46,997 nucleotides of DNA. It comes from Spirochaetota bacterium (GTDB lineage: Bacteria; Spirochaetota; UBA4802; UBA5550). This document shows, one piece after another, positions 42,515 through 46,997 of the stretch. The notes below the pieces were generated by a model. The model searched no databases and had not been told where the DNA came from. It worked only from the letters and a program-made list of their open reading frames with translations. The stretch spans positions 1 to 46,997 of the forward strand of contig QKCL01000055.1 in assembly GCA_003246895.1 (NCBI GenBank), read 5' to 3'. The position numbers and the translations under genes were made by a program. The stretch's first letter is position 1. Each line of letters starts with the position of its first letter.

Positions 42515-43714
42515 TCAGTATTTTTTCATTATACCAAGAGCCGCTGTTGCCACATTAAGATCTATGGAGGTTTTCATATTCGAGGCCAAACCTCTATTTT
42601 TAATTGAAACTATTGTATTTCTCACTGCAAATGTTATAGCAACATCATCTGTAAGTCCATAATCTCCCCCAAGAGTCAGGGCATAAAATTCGACTTCTCT
42701 CTTTTCTGTTTTTGACCTGCTTTCATAAGTTTCAGAATTAACTTTTGAATAAATTACGGAGGAGTATATATTCAGCTCATTCAGCGCTCTCCACTGAAAA
42801 CCTGCCACCATGCTGTATGAATATCTGACCCTGTCTTCTGTAACACCGCCGCTGTATGTTTCATTTTTAGAAATATAGGGGAAAACAAATGATACTTCAG
42901 CTTTAAGATCGAAGGTTCTTTTTACAGGAAACATCACACCCAGTGAATATCCAATTCCCTTTTTCTGAACATAATGGAATGAAACAGACTCTGAATTGTT
43001 GTTTGCAGAGTTCAAATTATCTGTATACTCAAAATTATTTTTCTCAAAAGCATACTCACCCAAACTGATGCCCATCCCAAGACTGTAACTGTTGCCTGAT
43101 TCATAATACCCCAAAATACAACCCAGTGAATAATACTGGGAAGTACTTTTTAATAGTATATCGGAAGGTGTTGATGGTGTTACCTCAGATTTATTCTTTT
43201 CAATAACCTCACCGTCCATCTGGAATGAAATTCCAAAGGACCTGTTTCTGGCAAACTTTACAGATGATGCTGCAACAAGTCCCAGGCCGTAACTCTTCTC
43301 CTCCTCTGAAATCTCACTGGAAATCGTAGCGATAGTGTAGGAGCTGTCAGTTATCTGTTTTTTAAAGACACTGTCTCCCGAGGGGCCCCTTATCCCAAGT
43401 CCATATGAAAAACGTCCGCTGTGAAGGGCCCATGAACCGAGCACAGAACCGTCAAATTTTGTATCTATCTCACTGTCGAATGTATAATCAATATCATTTA
43501 TACTGAGATCGCCATCTGTACCGGTAACTCTGCTTTGAGTATAGAGTATGGAAAACCGGTTTCCCTTCTGAAAACTAATGAGAGCTGGGTTCCTTATTGA
43601 ATTAAAACCGCTATCCGGATCTGTCATTGCAAAACCTGCAATGACAGGTTCAGTATATGCATATAACTGAATAGACAAAATAGACAGAATGATAATTATG
43701 CTTTTTTTAATCAT
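42515..43714 (-). CDS. Outer-membrane beta-barrel protein (FadL/OMPP1-like)
   Basis: The 399-residue protein has a signal peptide (MIKKSIIIILSILSIQLYAY). A start like that of FadL-type barrels follows (DPDSGFNSIRNPALISFQKG), then many alternating aromatic/polar strands (FSYGLGIRG, SYSLGMGISLGEYAF, IGYSLGVMFPVK, VRYSYSMVAGFQWR). It ends in an aromatic residue (KKY). It should sit in the outer membrane. Cargo is unknown. The ATG at 43714 has GCGGGA before it; an in-frame start 15 bp further up is less likely. Confidence 0.72.
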   Translation of the reverse strand: MIKKSIIIILSILSIQLYAYTEPVIAGFAMTDPDSGFNSIRNPALISFQKGNRFSILYTQSRVTGTDGDLSINDIDYTFDSEIDTKFDGSVLGSWALHSGRFSYGLGIRGPSGDSVFKKQITDSSYTIATISSEISEEEKSYGLGLVAASSVKFARNRSFGISFQMDGEVIEKNKSEVTPSTPSDILLKSTSQYYSLGCILGYYESGNSYSLGMGISLGEYAFEKNNFEYTDNLNSANNNSESVSFHYVQKKGIGYSLGVMFPVKRTFDLKAEVSFVFPYISKNETYSGGVTEDRVRYSYSMVAGFQWRALNELNIYSSVIYSKVNSETYESRSKTEKREVEFYALTLGGDYGLTDDVAITFAVRNTIVSIKNRGLASNMKTSIDLNVATAALGIMKKY

Positions 43715-43865
43715 GATAAATCCCGCCATAACAGAATTAAAAATAATAAATACTAATATTTATATAAAATGTATTGACTTACTGATAATTTTTGATTATT
43801 CTTTTAGTACATTATTAATAGTAATTGCAACTACTTTTAAACATCATATTTCCTCCTTAATGGCG

Positions 43866-43902
43866 CATAAGAAAGCCTCCTGAAAAGGGAGGCTTTCTTA
43901 TG
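43866..43902 (-). terminator. Terminator of the DHH-CBS gene
   Basis: CATAAGAAAGCCTCC and GGAGGCTTTCTTATG form a perfect 15-bp stem around TGAAAAG, 7 bp after the stop codon of the DHH-CBS gene. No long T run follows, but the stem is very stable. The AT-rich bases 43730-43865 hold no gene. Confidence 0.75.
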
Positions 43903-43909
43903 GCGGGTA

Positions 43910-45205
43910 CTATCTTGCCTTAAGAAATGACAGATAATCATTTCTGGTTATTATTCCCTCTAATTTACCCATATTCATCACAGGAAGATGTCCTATACGG
44001 TTCATAAACATTATAGATTCAATTTCACGCATTGTTGTTTCAGGTGAACAGGTAATAAGCTTTGTTTTCATGTAGCCCTTGACCGGTGAATGCATCTGCC
44101 CTGATTTTCTGCCTTTCATTATATCCTTCAATGTCAGCATACCCACAAGATCACCATTCTCATTTAATACAGGTACACCGGACAGATCCACATCCTCCAG
44201 AAATATGGAAGCCTCAAGAAGTGTCCAGTTCTCCCGGATAGTAAAAACATCCCTTGTCATCATGTCTCCGGCGGTTACGGCGTTTTCAAGATTCTCGGTA
44301 AGATGGCGCATAAATCTTTCATATACTGATTCTCCGTCTTCATTTTTTACAACAGCTGAACCGGCCTTGGGGTGGCCTCCCCCTCCGAATGACCCCAATA
44401 TGTCAGAGAGGTTGATCACATTTTTCTGACTCCTTCCTATTATCAGGTTACTGGAATTCTTTTTAAAATGGAAAACTGAAAACAGTGCATCGGGATTTTC
44501 AAGATCAAAGATCTCATCCACTACCGAGGAAAGCCCGGAGATCTGCTTATCCATATCGTTATAGCTGAACAGAATCATGTGCCCGTTTATATCCACCCAT
44601 ACAAGGTTCTTCAGCATGGTATGAAGCATGGACATCTGATTATCTTCTTTGAGAAACTTGGTGAAGCTCTTGACAAGCTTGATATCAGCTCCATTTTTCA
44701 GAAGAAATGATGCGACATCAAAATCCATTTTCAAAACATTGTCATGGGTAAAATTTCCTGTATCTGCATATATTCCTGCCAGAGCAATTGTGGCATCCTT
44801 GCTGTTAATGTGAACCCTATGCTTTATGAGCTCCATGCCAACAATGGATGTATTTGCACCGCTGGGCATGTAATGGAGCCTGGCGTTTTCTATATCAGTT
44901 GTGCCTTTGCCGTGATGATCATATATTTCTATTTCAGATACAGGCCCATCAATAAGTTCAAAATACTCCGAGACTTTAGGCCTTGTGCTTGAATCAACAA
45001 TTACCATCCGTTCAACCTTTTGTCCCTTCAGATCAGCCGGGTCCATAAAATCTATATGATTTCTGTATAGAATACACAGATTTTTCACTTCAGGCTGGAC
45101 AAGCCTGCTCATTACGGGAATATGATCCGGAAACAGATACTTTGCAAGAACCATGGATCCGATACAGTCCAGGTCCATATTTGTATGGCCAACGATTATT
45201 TTCAT
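43910..45205 (-). CDS. DHH-family phosphoesterase with two C-terminal CBS domains
   Basis: The 431-residue protein starts VGHTNMDLDCIGSMVLAKYL, has IVDSST and EIYDHHGKGT (DHH motif), IALAGIYADTGNFTH and the DHHA1 glycine motif ILGSFGGGGHPKAGSA. Two CBS domains follow at about residues 310-430 (TRDVFTIRENWTLLEASIFL; KLITCSPETTMREIESIMFM), which commonly bind adenine nucleotides. The layout matches the front half of the long CCA-adding/poly(A) polymerase fusions, but the polymerase part is absent here. It may hydrolyse small nucleotides such as oligoribonucleotides or pyrophosphate. The ATG at 45205 follows AGGCGGT. Confidence 0.87.
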   Translation of the reverse strand: MKIIVGHTNMDLDCIGSMVLAKYLFPDHIPVMSRLVQPEVKNLCILYRNHIDFMDPADLKGQKVERMVIVDSSTRPKVSEYFELIDGPVSEIEIYDHHGKGTTDIENARLHYMPSGANTSIVGMELIKHRVHINSKDATIALAGIYADTGNFTHDNVLKMDFDVASFLLKNGADIKLVKSFTKFLKEDNQMSMLHTMLKNLVWVDINGHMILFSYNDMDKQISGLSSVVDEIFDLENPDALFSVFHFKKNSSNLIIGRSQKNVINLSDILGSFGGGGHPKAGSAVVKNEDGESVYERFMRHLTENLENAVTAGDMMTRDVFTIRENWTLLEASIFLEDVDLSGVPVLNENGDLVGMLTLKDIMKGRKSGQMHSPVKGYMKTKLITCSPETTMREIESIMFMNRIGHLPVMNMGKLEGIITRNDYLSFLKAR

Positions 45206-45345
45206 CAATACCGCCTGTCATATAATATCACCAATATAATGAAAGCGGTACATTCCAGTCAATTTGTACTGTAATTTTTTTCTGATAGCATTGCATATTA
45301 TTTCAGGAACCCTTCTTTAAAGGGAGTGCTACCCCCTTTTTCAAA

Positions 45346-45592
45346 TCACATATCTGAAATTACAAATGAATTAACAGAAACATTAAGTCTGCTGAGTATT
45401 TTTAATGAACATGCTTTGGGACACCCGCCAATGGAAATGACTTCACCTGCCTCTCTGGACTTGAAAGATAACCCTCACTTCCCGAAGAGATGAAACTGAG
45501 GCATGACATTCTCCCGAATGCTCCCCAATAAAGTCTTCTTGCTGCCTTGTCATCCAAGGTAATCCGCTCTACGGCATGACAAAGTCGAATTC
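45346..45592 (-). pseudogene. Decayed DGC-domain (putative zinc-binding) protein gene
   Basis: On the minus strand one frame reads ITLDDKAARRLYWGAFGRMS followed by CLSFISSGSEGYLS. A frame change near 45460 leads to KSREAGEVISIGGCPKACSL, KILSRLNVSVNSFVISDM and a stop at 45346. This fits the DGC family (expected pattern: CLAGIG, FI.SA, IDGCP.AC..K.L). The usual DGCP is GGCP here. No start codon or 5' part remains. The surrounding bases 45209-45345 and 45593-45677 hold nothing else. Confidence 0.68.
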
Positions 45593-45677
45593 AATTTCCC
45601 GGCATGATGAATAAAAATGGACAATGGTGTATATTTGGCAATTTGGCAAAATAACCAAATATGATTCAAAAAATATA

Positions 45678-46016
45678 TTAATATATCATTTCAGCAAAAC
45701 TTTCGCTGGAAACAATATTAAAAAAGGAATCGAGTCCTCCTGCATTGAAAAGCTTTTTCAGGGATCCGCTGAAATTATAAAAAACCAGTCTGATATCCTT
45801 TCCCCTGGTATTCTTAAGAAGGTCAACAAGATAGCTTATTCCACACGAATCTATTGACTCTATTGATTCAAAATTCAAAGCAATAAGATCAACATCTTCC
45901 CTGGTTGATTCAATTACATCTGTAACCGCAGACTTCAGCTCAGATATAATATCTATTGTAAGCTTCTTGTTCAGGTGAATTATTGCAGTTCTGTTATATA
46001 GTTCAGAATAAATCAT
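45678..46016 (-). CDS. STAS-domain anti-sigma factor antagonist
   Basis: The 112-residue protein is a single STAS domain of the SpoIIAA/RsbV type. Its phosphorylation site sits in ESIDSCGISYLVDLLK (Ser of DSCG), after the beta-strand LIALNFESIE. Dephosphorylation by a SpoIIE-type phosphatase would free it to bind an anti-sigma kinase. No kinase gene is adjacent. The gene encoding the SpoIIE phosphatase at the other end of the window is one possible partner, but others certainly exist outside. Confidence 0.88.
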   Translation of the reverse strand: MIYSELYNRTAIIHLNKKLTIDIISELKSAVTDVIESTREDVDLIALNFESIESIDSCGISYLVDLLKNTRGKDIRLVFYNFSGSLKKLFNAGGLDSFFNIVSSESFAEMIY

Positions 46017-46266
46017 AATACCGTATTTTTAAATTTTTGTGATTTACAAATTAATAACGAATATAATAGATATTGTACAGTAAAAAACAGCATCAAAAAT
46101 AAAATTAGTGTTAATTTTTTCATAAATTCAATGTTTCTGGAGCAAAAATAAACCTCTTTACAAATTCTCCATCTTAATAATCTGAACAGCGGCATATTAC
46201 AGGATAACCAAATACTGTTTGACATTGACCTGCTTTTACATCTCCAATAAAGCAGGGAAAATTAAC

Positions 46267-46997
46267 ATGAATATTGACAATCTTCTAAATGTAAATCTGA
46301 TACCCCACGCAATATCCCTTATCTCTGCTTATGCAATTGCAGTTTTTTCCCTGCTTTATGGAAAACTGACACGTGAAAAAATCCTTCTTGCTCTCATCTG
46401 TGTCACATGGACCATGATTTCATGGGCTTTCATTTCACATAATCTAATAACAGACTTTACCCTGCTTTTGAAGACAGAAAGATATATACACAGTGTCATT
46501 GTTTTTGTGCCTGTCATTACACTGTATCTGTTTCAGACAATATGTGAAACTCACAACCGGCGGATCCTTTTCTTAAGTGTTTTAACCAGCATTATCCTGT
46601 CGGTATTTACACATACCAATCTTTATTTTTATGGTTTTAATGCTTACCCATGGGGAATCGTTGCAAAACCCGGTCCCGTATTTCATGTATTCATGGTTTA
46701 TGCAGGAATATTAACTCTATATACATACCATATATTTACAGAAAAAATCAAAAAGGAAACTAACCCGGTAATTATTCTCAAAATTAAATACTTTTTCATA
46801 AGTTTTCTTCTTTCAGCCCTTCTTTCTTTCTTTAATTTTCCGTCAACAATGGGCATAAACATCTATCCACTCAGTGCATTTATTTTTATTCCTCTGTGGA
46901 TACTGGCATACGGAATTTTTCAGCCAAAAGTTAAGGATATTAACTGGTTTTTTCTCCAGAATTTTAATCTTCTCACAATTGCATTTCTTTTTCTTTT
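46267..46997 (+). CDS. Multi-pass membrane protein, N-terminal part (7TM sensor-like), cut by window edge
   Basis: The visible 243 residues start MNIDNLLNVNLIPHAISLIS and contain about seven hydrophobic segments, ending in WILAYGIFQPKVKDINWFFL. The layout resembles the N-terminal 7TM region of bacterial histidine kinases or SpoIIE phosphatases, with aromatic-rich helices and a short polar segment FNAYPWGIVAKPGPVFH. The output domain lies past the window edge. AGGGA lies about 9 bp before the ATG. The 250 bp before it hold no convincing gene. Confidence 0.6.
   Translation, partial: MNIDNLLNVNLIPHAISLISAYAIAVFSLLYGKLTREKILLALICVTWTMISWAFISHNLITDFTLLLKTERYIHSVIVFVPVITLYLFQTICETHNRRILFLSVLTSIILSVFTHTNLYFYGFNAYPWGIVAKPGPVFHVFMVYAGILTLYTYHIFTEKIKKETNPVIILKIKYFFISFLLSALLSFFNFPSTMGINIYPLSAFIFIPLWILAYGIFQPKVKDINWFFLQNFNLLTIAFLFL

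Noticed and set aside
45301-45345. CCCTT/AAGGG hairpin with a T run near 45310-45341 as a terminator
   Set aside because: The stem is only about five base pairs and it is not clear which gene it would serve; it follows the DGC pseudogene on the minus strand and may be its old terminator.
46013-46225. Minus-strand frame of 70 residues with a hydrophobic centre upstream of the STAS gene
   Set aside because: No ribosome site at any start, AT-rich spacer, and the hydrophobic part is what such composition gives by chance. A peptide of about 36 residues from an inner ATG cannot be excluded.

Overview
The window is low-GC (roughly 40 % by eye) bacterial chromosome. The best guess is a member of the Spirochaetota. 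The grounds are the unit rpsP-khpA-rimM-trmD-rplS-rnhB running straight into a FliK-like protein, a FlhB-C-terminus-like protein, an HD-GYP-like protein and YraN, together with many SpoIIE/STAS partner-switching genes, a GlgD-like protein and many proteins I cannot name. This is inferred from gene content only. No rRNA, tRNA, CRISPR array or complete mobile element was seen.

Layout. (1) 1-1432: a HAMP-SpoIIE phosphatase gene cut by the window edge. (2) 1577-2850: no intact gene. It holds two nearly identical cobalamin riboswitches, each with its own terminator, a strong hairpin, a decayed third riboswitch 5' end and the frameshifted C-terminus of a MeaB-type GTPase. (3) 2851-6700: a tight five-gene plus-strand operon (STAS-HATPase, STAS-like-winged helix, two unknown proteins, an exported protein). 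(4) 6870-7451: a SPOR-domain membrane protein. (5) 7759-18276: a dicarboxylate (DASS) transporter gene followed, in minus-strand order upstream of it, by a nine-gene operon for succinate to propionate conversion. That operon encodes a CoA-transferase, split B12-dependent methylmalonyl-CoA mutase, MeaB, epimerase and a Na+-pumping methylmalonyl-CoA decarboxylase. A DUF3870-like gene and aconitase lie just beyond it. (6) 21495-24105: a second DASS transporter gene, an exported TPR protein and the remnant tail of a third DASS copy. (7) 24184-28378: rsmE, an unknown gene, an FAD-dependent oxidoreductase, a lipoprotein, thioredoxin and dtd. (8) 35947-28459 (minus): the PASTA/rpe/ribosomal/tRNA-modification/flagellar-type unit. 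(9) 36208-41482: an SbcD-like and a YhaN/SbcC-like protein, both with eroded active sites, then a TPR protein and a GlgD-like protein. (10) 41616-46997: a frameshifted MTA phosphorylase, an outer-membrane barrel protein, a DHH-CBS protein, a DGC-family pseudogene, a STAS anti-sigma antagonist and a truncated multi-pass membrane protein.

How the parts fit. The DASS carriers would import C4-dicarboxylates. The CoA-transferase exchanges CoA between propionyl-CoA and succinate, the mutase and epimerase make (S)-methylmalonyl-CoA, and the membrane decarboxylase releases CO2 while exporting Na+. This is a chemiosmotic succinate-fermentation module. The B12 riboswitches and meaB remnant about 11 kb away suggest that a second B12-dependent acyl-CoA mutase locus was lost, leaving its regulators behind.

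The window shows much gene decay: the meaB remnant, the DASS tail, mtnP and the DGC pseudogene. It also shows several apparent pseudo-enzymes: the HD-GYP, SbcD-like, YhaN-like and GlgD-like proteins.
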